From Opitutaceae bacterium (lineage in GTDB: Bacteria > Verrucomicrobiota > Verrucomicrobiia > Opitutales > Opitutaceae), in NCBI GenBank assembly GCA_016795545.1, contig JAEUGX010000004.1, positions 1-41,600 of the forward strand: a stretch of DNA of 41,600 nucleotides. Reading direction: 5' to 3'. The notes below the pieces were generated by a model. The model had not been told where the DNA came from and did no database searches. It saw only the letters and a list, made by a program, of their open reading frames with translations. The stretch's first letter is position 1; every line of letters begins with the position of its first letter. Below, one piece after another: positions 7,493 through 15,442 of the stretch. The translations under genes were made by a program, and so were the position numbers.

Positions 7493-8401
7493 ATGGAGTT
7501 CTCCCCGACCAAACAACCCGGCTGGCCGCAGCTTCCCCCGGGGCTGGCCTTCCGCATGGTCAGCAACATCGCGGAGGATTCCGCGGGCCGGCTCTATTTC
7601 GTCCACCGCGGCGCCCCGCCGCTCGTGCGCTTCGACCCGGCCGGAGCCTACCTCGGCTCGATCGGCGACTCGGCACTCCATCCCTCGGTCAACTACGACC
7701 TCAGCCGCACGCCGCCGGCGCCGATCAGCCGCGAATACTGGCTCCACGGGCTGCACGTCGACCCGTGGGACAACGTGTGGGTGACCGACCTCGGCCGGCA
7801 TCTGGTCCTGAAGTTCGACCCGCAGGGCCGGCTGGCCCTGACCCTCGGGACCGACGGCGTGCCGGGGGAGGACGCGACCCATTTCTGCCAGCCGACCGCC
7901 GTGGCGGTGGGACGCTCGGGCGCGGTCTACGTGGCCGACGGCTACGGGAACGCGCGGATCGCGAAATTCTCCGCCACCGGGCAGCTGCTCGCCAGCTGGG
8001 GCCGCCGCGGCACCGCGCCGGGGGAATTCAACACCCCGCACGGCCTGGCCCTCGACGCGGACGAGAACGTCTACGTCGCCGAGCGCATGAACGACCGCGT
8101 CCAGGTGTTCGACTCCGCCGGGCGGCTCCGCGCGGTCTGGCCGGGCCTGCGCCGGGCAGATGCCGTGTTGGTGACCCGGGCAGGCGAGGTCCTGGTCGGC
8201 ACCGGCCACCTCAGCAACACGATCCACCGGTTCGACCGCGAGGGCCGGCTCCGCGGCGTGCTCGGACGCGGCGCGGAGGCGTTCGGCTACCCGCACGGGG
8301 TGCATGTCGACGCCGCCGGCCATCTCCATGTCGCCGACCCGGTGGCCGAGCAGGCCGCCGCCCGCCCCGCCCGCTACCTCCGCCTTTCCCCCGCCCCATG
8401 A
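7493..8401 (+). CDS. NHL-repeat beta-propeller protein, no signal peptide
   Basis: This protein has about 302 residues from the ATG at 7493 (MEFSPTKQPGWPQ). The frame is open to 7442 but the extra residues show no signal peptide or conservation with the paralogue. It has six-bladed NHL-type repeats: VWVTDLGRHLVLKFDPQGRLALTLG, VYVADGYGNARIAKF, VYVAERMNDRVQVFDSAGRL and LHVADPVAEQ. It is a close paralogue of the secreted protein at 9341-10279: the ISREYWLHGLHVDP and ADGYGNxR segments are nearly identical. NHL propellers are scaffolds for binding or, in some cases, catalysis (amidating lyase), so function is open. Its stop overlaps the next start (ATGA), so the two are translationally coupled. 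This copy appears to stay in the cytoplasm. Confidence 0.83.
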   Translation: MEFSPTKQPGWPQLPPGLAFRMVSNIAEDSAGRLYFVHRGAPPLVRFDPAGAYLGSIGDSALHPSVNYDLSRTPPAPISREYWLHGLHVDPWDNVWVTDLGRHLVLKFDPQGRLALTLGTDGVPGEDATHFCQPTAVAVGRSGAVYVADGYGNARIAKFSATGQLLASWGRRGTAPGEFNTPHGLALDADENVYVAERMNDRVQVFDSAGRLRAVWPGLRRADAVLVTRAGEVLVGTGHLSNTIHRFDREGRLRGVLGRGAEAFGYPHGVHVDAAGHLHVADPVAEQAAARPARYLRLSPAP

Positions 8402-9327
8402 CGACCCCCGACTCCCGCTCCGCCGAGCTCCGCCAGCGCCTGACCGGGCCGATCCCCTCCCTCAAGACTCCGTTCCTCCGCGACGGCGCAGTCGACTACG
8501 CCGGCCTGCGCCGCCTGATCGACTTCAACCTCGCCGCGGGCGCGCGGGCCCTGATGCTGACCGCCGGCGACAGCCACTACGTCGCCCTGACCGAGCGCGA
8601 AATCGCCGAGGTCACCCGCGTGACGGTCGAGCACACCGCCGGCCGGGCGCTGGTCATCGCGGCCGACCGCTATTACCACACGACGCAGGCCGTCGACTTC
8701 GCGCGTTTCGCCCGGGACACCGGGGCGGACGTGCTGATGGTGATGCCGCCCGACTGGGGCGGCTCGTGCACGCCGCGCTCGCTGGTCGAGCACTACCGGC
8801 AGGTGGGCGAGGTCATGCCGGTCATGCTCGTGACCAACGTCTTCATCGCCCGCGGCCAGAAATTCGGGCTCGAGACGATCGCGCTCGTCCGCGACGCCGT
8901 GCCGAACGTCGTCGCGGTCAAGGACGACATGATCGGCGAGTTCGCCCGGAAGATGGCCCTGCTGGTCCACGGCCGCTGGGCCGTGATCTCCGGCGGGCAG
9001 AAGCAGAACCACCTGCTCACGCACCCGTACGGCTGCGACGGCTACCTCTCCACCCTGATCTCGCTGCGGCCCGCGATCGCCTGGGCGTACTGGGACGCGA
9101 TCACCCGCGGGGACCTGGCGGCCGCCCGCGACATCATCCGCGACTACGACTTCCCCTTCTTCGAGCTGGTGATGGGCCTGCCCGGCGGCTTCAACGCCGG
9201 GATCCAGGCCCTGCACGAGCTGACCGGCGTGGCCGGGCGCTGGCGCCGGCCGCCCTACCACAGCCTCACCGACGAGCAGTTCGCCGGCCTGCGCGACGGG
9301 CTGCAGCGGCTGCGTCTCCTGCCCTGA
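8398..9327 (+). CDS. DapA (DHDPS/NAL) family aldolase/dehydratase-like protein with altered active site
   Basis: This is a 309-residue (beta/alpha)8 protein. Its start overlaps the previous stop by ATGA. The Schiff-base lysine of the family is present as Lys175 (VVAVKDDM). Two other hallmarks are not: the pyruvate-carboxylate loop GTTGE is replaced by LTAGDSHYVAL (about residues 54-64), and the YNxPxRTG segment with the catalytic tyrosine is replaced by VTNVFIARG. It is therefore unlikely to be a genuine dihydrodipicolinate synthase. It could be a keto-acid aldolase/dehydratase with another substrate pocket, as in the KDG, 5-dehydro-4-deoxyglucarate and trans-sialic-acid branches of the family. 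It is sandwiched between two NHL propeller paralogues in one operon, which suggests a shared substrate. A second DapA-family gene lies at 21999-22928. Confidence 0.85.
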   Translation: MTTPDSRSAELRQRLTGPIPSLKTPFLRDGAVDYAGLRRLIDFNLAAGARALMLTAGDSHYVALTEREIAEVTRVTVEHTAGRALVIAADRYYHTTQAVDFARFARDTGADVLMVMPPDWGGSCTPRSLVEHYRQVGEVMPVMLVTNVFIARGQKFGLETIALVRDAVPNVVAVKDDMIGEFARKMALLVHGRWAVISGGQKQNHLLTHPYGCDGYLSTLISLRPAIAWAYWDAITRGDLAAARDIIRDYDFPFFELVMGLPGGFNAGIQALHELTGVAGRWRRPPYHSLTDEQFAGLRDGLQRLRLLP

Positions 9328-9340
9328 GCCCCGCCACCCC

Positions 9341-10279
9341 ATGCCCCGACTCCTCCTCCTGCTGCTCCTTTTCTGCCCCGCCGCCGCCCTCGCGGCCGCT
9401 CCGGCGCCGGTACGCGATCCCGCCTGGCCGGGGGCGCTGCCGGAGGGCTGGAAGTTCCGGATGGTCTCGAACCTCGCCACGGACTCCCGCGGCCGCATCT
9501 ACGTCGCGCACCGCGGCGCGCACCCGGTCGTCATCTTCGACCGCGACGGCCGCTGCGTGGGGTCGCTCGGCGACGACGTGTTCGAGCTCACCCTGATGTA
9601 CGACGTCATGAAGGACCCGCCGGCCCCGATCAGCCGCGAATACTGGATCCACGGCCTCCACGTCGACCCGGCCGACAATGTCTGGGTCACCGACTACGGC
9701 CGCCAGGTCGTCTTCAAGTTCAGCCCCGAGGGCCGGCTGCTGCTCACGCTCGGCACCCTGAACCGGTCCGGTGCCGACGAGCGCACCTTCTACCAGCCCG
9801 CCGGCGTCGCCGTGGCGCGCTCGGGCCGGATCTACGTGGCCGACGGCTACGGCAACTCCCGGGTCGTCATGTTCTCGCCGGAGGGCCGTTTCCTCAAGGC
9901 GTGGGGCCGCAAGGGCAGCGGGCCCGGCGAGTTCAACCTGCCGCACGCCCTCGCGATCGACGACGCGGGCCGCGTCTACGTCGCGGAGCGCCTCAACCAC
10001 CGCGTGCAGGTGTTCGACGCCGACGGGAACTACCTGACCCAGTGGCCGGACCTGCCGCTGGCCAACGCCATCGTCCTGCGGCCGGAGGGCGGCGCCTACA
10101 TCGGCTCCGGCCGCGAGCTCATCCAGGTCGACGCCGACGGCCGACGCGTCGGGAAGATCGGCGACTACGAGACCCTCGGCGCGCCGCACGGCCTGCTGCT
10201 CGACGCGGCGGGGCGGCTCTACCTCGCCGACCCGGTGAGCGACGGCGCCGCCCGGCCGCCGCGGCGCTTCACCCGGTAA
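9341..10279 (+). CDS. Secreted NHL-repeat beta-propeller protein
   Basis: This 312-residue protein begins with a clear signal peptide (MPRLLLLLLLFCPAAALAAAPA). The mature part contains NHL-type blades such as VWVTDYGRQVVFKF, IYVADGYGNSRVVMF, VYVAERLNHRVQVFDADG and LYLADPVSDG. It is a paralogue of the non-secreted copy two genes upstream, and both keep an ISREYWxHGLHVDPxDNVWVTD block. It starts 13 nt after the DapA-family stop, so the order NHL, DapA, NHL is one operon. Related propellers in other bacteria have been annotated as amidating-lyase-like or 6-bladed propeller proteins; the real activity is unknown. A C-rich leader without a Shine-Dalgarno site precedes the ATG. Confidence 0.83.
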   Translation: MPRLLLLLLLFCPAAALAAAPAPVRDPAWPGALPEGWKFRMVSNLATDSRGRIYVAHRGAHPVVIFDRDGRCVGSLGDDVFELTLMYDVMKDPPAPISREYWIHGLHVDPADNVWVTDYGRQVVFKFSPEGRLLLTLGTLNRSGADERTFYQPAGVAVARSGRIYVADGYGNSRVVMFSPEGRFLKAWGRKGSGPGEFNLPHALAIDDAGRVYVAERLNHRVQVFDADGNYLTQWPDLPLANAIVLRPEGGAYIGSGRELIQVDADGRRVGKIGDYETLGAPHGLLLDAAGRLYLADPVSDGAARPPRRFTR

Positions 10280-10294
10280 CATCATGTTTCCAGT
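10275..10294 (+). promoter_or_regulatory. Operator-like motif, site G (weaker)
   Basis: GGTAACATCATGTTTCCAGT overlaps the stop codon of the secreted NHL gene and lies 96 bp upstream of the HpaI-type aldolase start. It matches site E at 14 of 20 positions and site A at 12, and continues with TCGCGCG as site E continues with CGGGCG. It is the least certain member of the set with site F. Confidence 0.35.
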
Positions 10295-10390
10295 CGCGCG
10301 GCCATTTCCCGCATTGTCCGCCGGCCCGCCCCCGCCCTAGATTGCCCCGCTCCTTTCCCCCCACCTCCCTCCAACCCAACGACCCGACCC

Positions 10391-11164
10391 ATGCGCCCTT
10401 CCACCATCCGCGCCCGCTTCCGCCAGGGCAAAGCCGCCCGCTTTGCCTGCATGTATTACCCGACCGCCATGATGCCGGCCTACGCCGCCAAGGCGGGCTA
10501 CGATGCGATCTGGCTCGAGACGGAGCACAACACCTGGGACCGCCGCGAGCTCCAGCGCATGATCGCGCTCCACCACCTCGCCGGCATCGACTGCATCGTG
10601 CGCACGGGCAGCCGCAACGCGACGGAGCTCTACCACCTGCTCGAGGACGGCGCCGCCGCGCTGATGATCCCGCTCGTCAACTCCGCCGCGGAGGCCCGGC
10701 AGCTCGTGCAGGCCGTCAAGTTCCCGCCCCTCGGCCAGCGCGGCCTCGACGGGGCCGGGCTCGACAACGACTTCTTCCTGCAGGGCACCGAGGGTTACCC
10801 CGCCGCGGCCAACAACGAGACCTCGCTCATCCTCCAGATCGAGACGCCCGAGGCCGTCGACGCGATCGAGGAGATCGCCGCGGTCAAGGGCGTGGACGGG
10901 CTTTTCATCGGCCCCGGCGACCTCGCCCTGCGCCTGCAGACCACGATCGACTGGACCGACGCCAAGATGGCGGCCGCCCAGGCCAAGGTCGCGGCCGCCG
11001 CCAACAAACATGGCGTCGCCTGGGGCCGGCCCGCCCGCAACGCCGAGGACATCGCGGCCATGGCCAAGATGGGCGCCCGGCTGATCGCGCACGGCAGCGA
11101 CTTCGGCGGCGTGGCCTCGATCCTCGCGGCCGGCGGCAAGACCATCGCGGAAGGCCTCCGCTGA
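10391..11164 (+). CDS. HpcH/HpaI-type class II pyruvate aldolase
   Basis: This 257-residue protein carries the family's full active site. His46 in LETEHNTW, Arg71 in CIVRTG, Glu151 in LQIETPEA and Asp177 in FIGPGDLA line up in order and spacing with the His45, Arg70, Glu149 and Asp175 of Escherichia coli HpaI; Glu151 and Asp177 would bind the metal ion. Enzymes of this family cleave 2-keto-3-deoxy or 4-hydroxy-2-keto acids to pyruvate plus an aldehyde, for example 2-keto-3-deoxyglucarate or -rhamnonate. The exact substrate cannot be read from the sequence. The gene is followed after 13 nt by an MFS transporter, likely bringing in the organic acid or a precursor. It starts after a C-rich leader, with operator-like site G 96 bp upstream. 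Confidence 0.9.
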   Translation: MRPSTIRARFRQGKAARFACMYYPTAMMPAYAAKAGYDAIWLETEHNTWDRRELQRMIALHHLAGIDCIVRTGSRNATELYHLLEDGAAALMIPLVNSAAEARQLVQAVKFPPLGQRGLDGAGLDNDFFLQGTEGYPAAANNETSLILQIETPEAVDAIEEIAAVKGVDGLFIGPGDLALRLQTTIDWTDAKMAAAQAKVAAAANKHGVAWGRPARNAEDIAAMAKMGARLIAHGSDFGGVASILAAGGKTIAEGLR

Positions 11165-11177
11165 CCGACGCCCCGCC

Positions 11178-12413
11178 TTGCCTGCGGCTCCCGCACTTCC
11201 CGCCCGCGCCTGGCTCACCGTCGGCCTCCTCTGGGGCGCGGCGTGCCTGAACTACGTGGATCGCCTCATGATCACCACCATGCGCGGGTCGGTGATCGAG
11301 GCGATCCCGATGAGCGACGCGCAGTTCGGGCTGCTGACCACGGTCTTCCTGATCGTCTACGCCATCCTGAGCCCGTTCGCCGGCTTCTTCGCCGACCGGT
11401 TCAACCGCAGCCGGGTTATCGTCGGGAGCCTCTTCATCTGGTCCCTCGTCACCTGGCTGACCGCCTACGCCCGCACCTACGAGGAGCTCCTCCTCACCCG
11501 CGCGCTCATGGGCATCAGCGAGGCCGCCTGCATGCCCGCCTCCGTCGCGCTGATCGTCGACTATCACCGCGGCTCCACCCGCTCGCTGGCCTCGGGCCTG
11601 CTGCTGAGCGGGGCGATGACGGGCGCCGCGCTCGGCGGCCTCGGCGGCTGGCTCGCGGAACGCCACGACTGGGCGTACGCCTTCAAGCTCTTCGGCTTCA
11701 TCGGCATCGCCTACGCGATCCTGATGCTGCTCCTGCTCCGCGACCCGGCGCCGGCGGGCGACACGCCCGCGGCCGCGGCGCCGGCCGTCCCGCCGGTCAA
11801 GTTCACCGAGGCCCTCCGCCACCTGTTCACGAACGGCTCCTACCTGGTGATGCTGGCCTTCGCCATCCTGCTCGGCATGGTCAGCTGGGCCGTCGTGGGC
11901 TGGATGCCCACGTACATCAAGGAGACATTCGCGCTCACCCAGGGCACGGCCGGCCTCTCGACCACGGTCTACCTCAACGTCGCCGCCCTGTTCGGCATGC
12001 TGCTCGGCGGCTCGTGGGCGGACCGCTGGAGCCGGACCAACCCGCGCGCCCGCATGCTGGTCCCGGTCATCGGCCTCGCCATCGCCGGTCCGGCGATCCT
12101 GCTGATCGCGTACGGCGGCGTGCTGTGGCTCGCGCTCACCGGGCTCGTGCTCTACGGGCTGACGCGCCACTTCGCGGACGCCAACCAGATGCCGATCCTC
12201 TGCCTCGTCACCGACGCCCGCTACCGCGCCACCAGCTGGGGCATCATGACGTTCTTCAGCTGCGTCGTCGGCGGGGCCGGCATCTACGTCGGCGGCGTGC
12301 TGCGCGACGCCAAGGTCGACATCAGCAACGTGTTTCTTTTCGCGGCGATCAACGTGCTCGTCTGTTCCGGGCTGATCTACTCGCTGCGCCCGCGGCCGCA
12401 GCCCGCAGCCTGA
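11178..12413 (+). CDS. MFS transporter, likely organic/sugar-acid type
   Basis: This 411-residue protein appears to have twelve membrane segments. The MFS motif A loop appears as FFADRFNRSRVIV between TM2 and TM3, and a second, GSWADRWSRTN, follows TM8, as expected from the duplicated half. ALMGISEAACMPASVALIVDYH resembles the TM4-TM5 signature of the anion:cation symporter and sugar-acid branch (GudP/ExuT-like). The start is TTG at 11178: no ATG or GTG occurs in frame before Met31, which would remove TM1. It lies 13 nt after the aldolase stop, so it is in the same operon, and the pairing suggests it imports the aldolase pathway's acid substrate. This assignment is by context. Confidence 0.85.
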   Translation: MPAAPALPARAWLTVGLLWGAACLNYVDRLMITTMRGSVIEAIPMSDAQFGLLTTVFLIVYAILSPFAGFFADRFNRSRVIVGSLFIWSLVTWLTAYARTYEELLLTRALMGISEAACMPASVALIVDYHRGSTRSLASGLLLSGAMTGAALGGLGGWLAERHDWAYAFKLFGFIGIAYAILMLLLLRDPAPAGDTPAAAAPAVPPVKFTEALRHLFTNGSYLVMLAFAILLGMVSWAVVGWMPTYIKETFALTQGTAGLSTTVYLNVAALFGMLLGGSWADRWSRTNPRARMLVPVIGLAIAGPAILLIAYGGVLWLALTGLVLYGLTRHFADANQMPILCLVTDARYRATSWGIMTFFSCVVGGAGIYVGGVLRDAKVDISNVFLFAAINVLVCSGLIYSLRPRPQPAA

Positions 12414-12434
12414 GGCGCGCCGGCCGCGGAGCCA

Positions 12435-12454
12435 GGGCAAATCAATTTACCAGT
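12435..12454 (+). promoter_or_regulatory. Operator-like motif, site E
   Basis: GGGCAAATCAATTTACCAGT matches site A at 16 of 20 positions. It lies 110 bp upstream of the first VCBS gene in the 151-bp gap after the MFS gene. The site sits inside a larger imperfect dyad: CCAGGGCAA (12432-12440) against TTGCCTGG (12464-12471), with GGCGCGCC copies at 12414-12421 and 12470-12477. Transcription termination for the upstream operon and control of the downstream one may overlap here. Confidence 0.55.
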
Positions 12455-12564
12455 CGGGCGCGCTTGCCTGGCGCGCCCCGCGGCGCGCAGGTTATGGGAG
12501 TCCGTCGGGTCCGAACCCCGCTTCCTTCGGGAACACACCATCCATCCGCCAGAGGAAATCGATC

Positions 12565-15408
12565 ATGATGCCCGTCCGCCCTCCCTCTTCCCTCGCTGGT
12601 CTCGCCTGCCTGCTGCTCCCCGTCCTGCCGCTCGGCGCGGCCGACGCCTCCCGCTCCTGGACCGACACCGGCCCGGGCTTCGCCGCGGGGACGCTCGGCA
12701 ACACCGGCCAGAACCTCTACGTCAACCGCCGCGGCGAGCTCGAGACCATCCGCCGCTATGACATCGACGGCAACGGCTGGCTGGACCTCTTCTTCAACAG
12801 CACGCACGACACCTACAACGCCCTGCCCGCCACCCTCGCCACGGCGGCCTCCGGCGAATCCGTCGCCGTCGCCGGCCTCGGGGTCGACGGCAGCAGCCGC
12901 GTGATCCCGTCCGACCTCAACCGCGACGGCTTCACCGACCTGGTGTTCATGCCCAACCGGCAGAACATCCAGAAGCAGCGCAGCTCCGTCGCCATCGCGT
13001 GGGGCGCGGCCGACGGCTGGAGCACCTCCCGCCTCACCCGCCAGCTGCCGCTGAACGGCGCCACCAGCCTCGACGCCGGCGACCTCAACGGCGACGGCTG
13101 GCCCGACCTCATCAGCGTCAACAGCAGCGGCTGGCTCCACGGCCAGGGCGCGGGCAACATCGTGCGCGTGTTCTGGGGCGGCGCCGACGGCTTTTTCCTG
13201 GCGAAGTACCAGGACCTGGGCGTCCCGGAGGCGATCGAGGTGGCCGCCGGCCGCTTCGGCCCGCAGCGCGACCTGACCGCGGCCGTGCTCACCGCCGCCG
13301 GCAACGTGCACTACCTCGCCGCCGGCCCCGACGGGCGCCTGTCCGTGTCCCGCACCGTCGCGCTGCCCGCCACGGCCGCCCCGGGCGGCGCCGCCGTCAA
13401 GCCGCGCTGCCTGGCGCTCCAGCCGGGCACCGGCCCGGCGGGCGATTCCCTCTGGATCGGCACCGACGGCCCCGTGCTCTTCCGGGTGGGCGCCGGCGCC
13501 ACGGACGAGGTCACCGCCTTCCCGGCCCGCCCGGCCACCCACGTCGCGCTCGGCCGACTCGATGACGATGCCTGGACCGACGTGGTGCTCACCGACCTCA
13601 AGCTCGTCTACCCGCTCGACAAGAACCCGCCCGACATCAGCCGCACCGTCACGGTGCTCTGGGGCGCGGCCGACGGCGTGAGCCTCGACCGGAGCTCGAC
13701 CCTCGCCATCGCCAACGCGTACGGCACCGCCATCGGCGACCTGAACGCCGACGGCCATGGCGACCTCGCCGTCTCGGTGTACCAGGGCGCCGAGTCGATG
13801 AAGGCCTCCTCCTTCGTCCACTTCGGCACCGGCGGCCGCCAGCTGCCCGCGGCCGGCGTGCCGGTCGCCACCGAGGGCGCCCAGGGCGTGGCCATCGTCC
13901 GCGTCGCGCCGCAGGCGAAGCCGACCGCCGTGTTCGCCAACTCCCAGCGGGCCACCCTCGACAGCGCCGTGCCGGTGCGCCTCTACTGGGGCTCGGCCGC
14001 CGGGTTCTCGCCCGACGCGAAGGTCGACCTCCCGAACCTCAGCGGCTACAAGTCCAGCCTCTCCGACCTCAACGGCGACGGCCACGTCGACCTCGTCGTC
14101 ATCAACGGCGGCGACGTCGGCCCGGAGACCCTGGCCCGGGCGCCCGACGCGGGGCTCAACATCTACTGGGGCGGGTCCGAGGGCTCCATCCGCGGCCCCG
14201 GCCCGACGCGGTTTGATCCCGCCCGCCGCCAGGTCCTGCACGACACCCGCCTCGGGTCGATCAACGTCGCCGACCTCAACGGCGACGGCTACCTCGACCT
14301 GGTCACCGGCGCGTTCGAGGGCCCGCCGCAGATCGTCGACGGCTCGCCGCGCTACGAGACCCACCTCGTCATCTACCCCGGCTCGGCCGAGGGGTTCAGC
14401 GAGAGCCGCCGCCAGGTGCTGCCCGTGCCCGACCGCTCGATCGGCTGCCTGATCGCCGACTTCAACCGCGACGGCCGCCTCGACATCATCATCGGCGGCT
14501 ACCTCACCAACCAGGTCATCACCTTCTGGGGCGGCGCCGACGGCTACCGGCTGGACCGCCAGACGTCGCTGCCGTACACGGCGCCCATCGACCTCGAGGC
14601 CGCCGACTTCAACGGCGACGGCTGGCTCGACCTGGTGGTCGCCAGCTACGAGGACCGGGTCTCGGCCACGCACGACTCCGGCCTCTCGATCTTCTGGGGC
14701 GGGCCCGGCGGCTGGAAACAGTCCGCCTCGCAGTGGCTGCCCGCCATGACCCCGGTCGGCATCGCGGTCGCGGACGTCGACGGCGACGGCTTCCTCGACC
14801 TCGTGTCGCCCCACTACCACGGCGAGCTGTCGCGCGAGCAGCTGCCCTCCTACATCTTCTGGGGCTCCGCCGAGGGCTTCGCCGCCCGCCGCCGGACCTC
14901 GCTCATCGTCGACTCGGCCTCTGAGGTCACCATCGCCGACTTCGACCAGGACGGCAAGCTGGACCTGGCCTTCGCCGCCCACTCGGTCGATCCCGGCCAC
15001 GTCGTCGAGACCCCGATCTTCTACAACGACGGCAAGCGCTTCCAGTCGCCACGCGTGACCTGGCTGCCCGTGATCGGCCCGCACTACGGCTGGGTACAGG
15101 ACATCGGCAACATCGTCCACCGGCGCAACGAGGAGAACTTCACCTCGCGGGTGCACGCCTGGACGGGCGCCAGCCGCGGCGGCCGGATCGCGGTCGACGC
15201 GGCCGCGCCCCACGGCGCGCGCGTCCGGCTCCAGGTCCGCAGCGCCGCCGACGCCGCCGGGCTCGAGGCGGCGCCCTGGCGCCCCGTGGCGGGCGACGCC
15301 TTCGACCTGGCCGCGGGCGACCGCGCGCTCCAGTACCGGCTCGACCTCCTCAGCGCCAACGGCGACGCCTATCCCGTCGTCCGCAAAGTGAGCGTGCAGC
15401 TCAAATAA
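12565..15408 (+). CDS. Secreted FG-GAP/VCBS repeat protein, copy 1
   Basis: This 947-residue protein starts with a signal peptide (MMPVRPPSSLAGLACLLLPVLPLGAADA). The body is an array of at least ten integrin-like FG-GAP/VCBS units, each with a calcium loop of the DxNxDGxxDL type (DLNRDGFTDLVF, DLNGDGWPDLIS, DFNGDGWLDLVV, DVDGDGFLDLVS, DFDQDGKLDLAF), interleaved with 'YWGxxxGF' turns. Such units build seven-bladed calcium-binding propellers, so the length fits about two propellers. The last ~120 residues (from DIGNIVHRRNEENF) form a different domain shared with the next gene, including RVRLQVRSAADAAGLEAAPW. No catalytic domain is recognisable, so it may be a surface glycan-binding protein. AGAGGA 9 nt before the ATG is a fair ribosome-binding site, unusual for this window. 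Operator-like site E lies upstream. Confidence 0.87.
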   Translation: MMPVRPPSSLAGLACLLLPVLPLGAADASRSWTDTGPGFAAGTLGNTGQNLYVNRRGELETIRRYDIDGNGWLDLFFNSTHDTYNALPATLATAASGESVAVAGLGVDGSSRVIPSDLNRDGFTDLVFMPNRQNIQKQRSSVAIAWGAADGWSTSRLTRQLPLNGATSLDAGDLNGDGWPDLISVNSSGWLHGQGAGNIVRVFWGGADGFFLAKYQDLGVPEAIEVAAGRFGPQRDLTAAVLTAAGNVHYLAAGPDGRLSVSRTVALPATAAPGGAAVKPRCLALQPGTGPAGDSLWIGTDGPVLFRVGAGATDEVTAFPARPATHVALGRLDDDAWTDVVLTDLKLVYPLDKNPPDISRTVTVLWGAADGVSLDRSSTLAIANAYGTAIGDLNADGHGDLAVSVYQGAESMKASSFVHFGTGGRQLPAAGVPVATEGAQGVAIVRVAPQAKPTAVFANSQRATLDSAVPVRLYWGSAAGFSPDAKVDLPNLSGYKSSLSDLNGDGHVDLVVINGGDVGPETLARAPDAGLNIYWGGSEGSIRGPGPTRFDPARRQVLHDTRLGSINVADLNGDGYLDLVTGAFEGPPQIVDGSPRYETHLVIYPGSAEGFSESRRQVLPVPDRSIGCLIADFNRDGRLDIIIGGYLTNQVITFWGGADGYRLDRQTSLPYTAPIDLEAADFNGDGWLDLVVASYEDRVSATHDSGLSIFWGGPGGWKQSASQWLPAMTPVGIAVADVDGDGFLDLVSPHYHGELSREQLPSYIFWGSAEGFAARRRTSLIVDSASEVTIADFDQDGKLDLAFAAHSVDPGHVVETPIFYNDGKRFQSPRVTWLPVIGPHYGWVQDIGNIVHRRNEENFTSRVHAWTGASRGGRIAVDAAAPHGARVRLQVRSAADAAGLEAAPWRPVAGDAFDLAAGDRALQYRLDLLSANGDAYPVVRKVSVQLK

Positions 15409-15442
15409 TAACCCCCGTCCCCCCCCTCCCCCTCCTCCGCTC

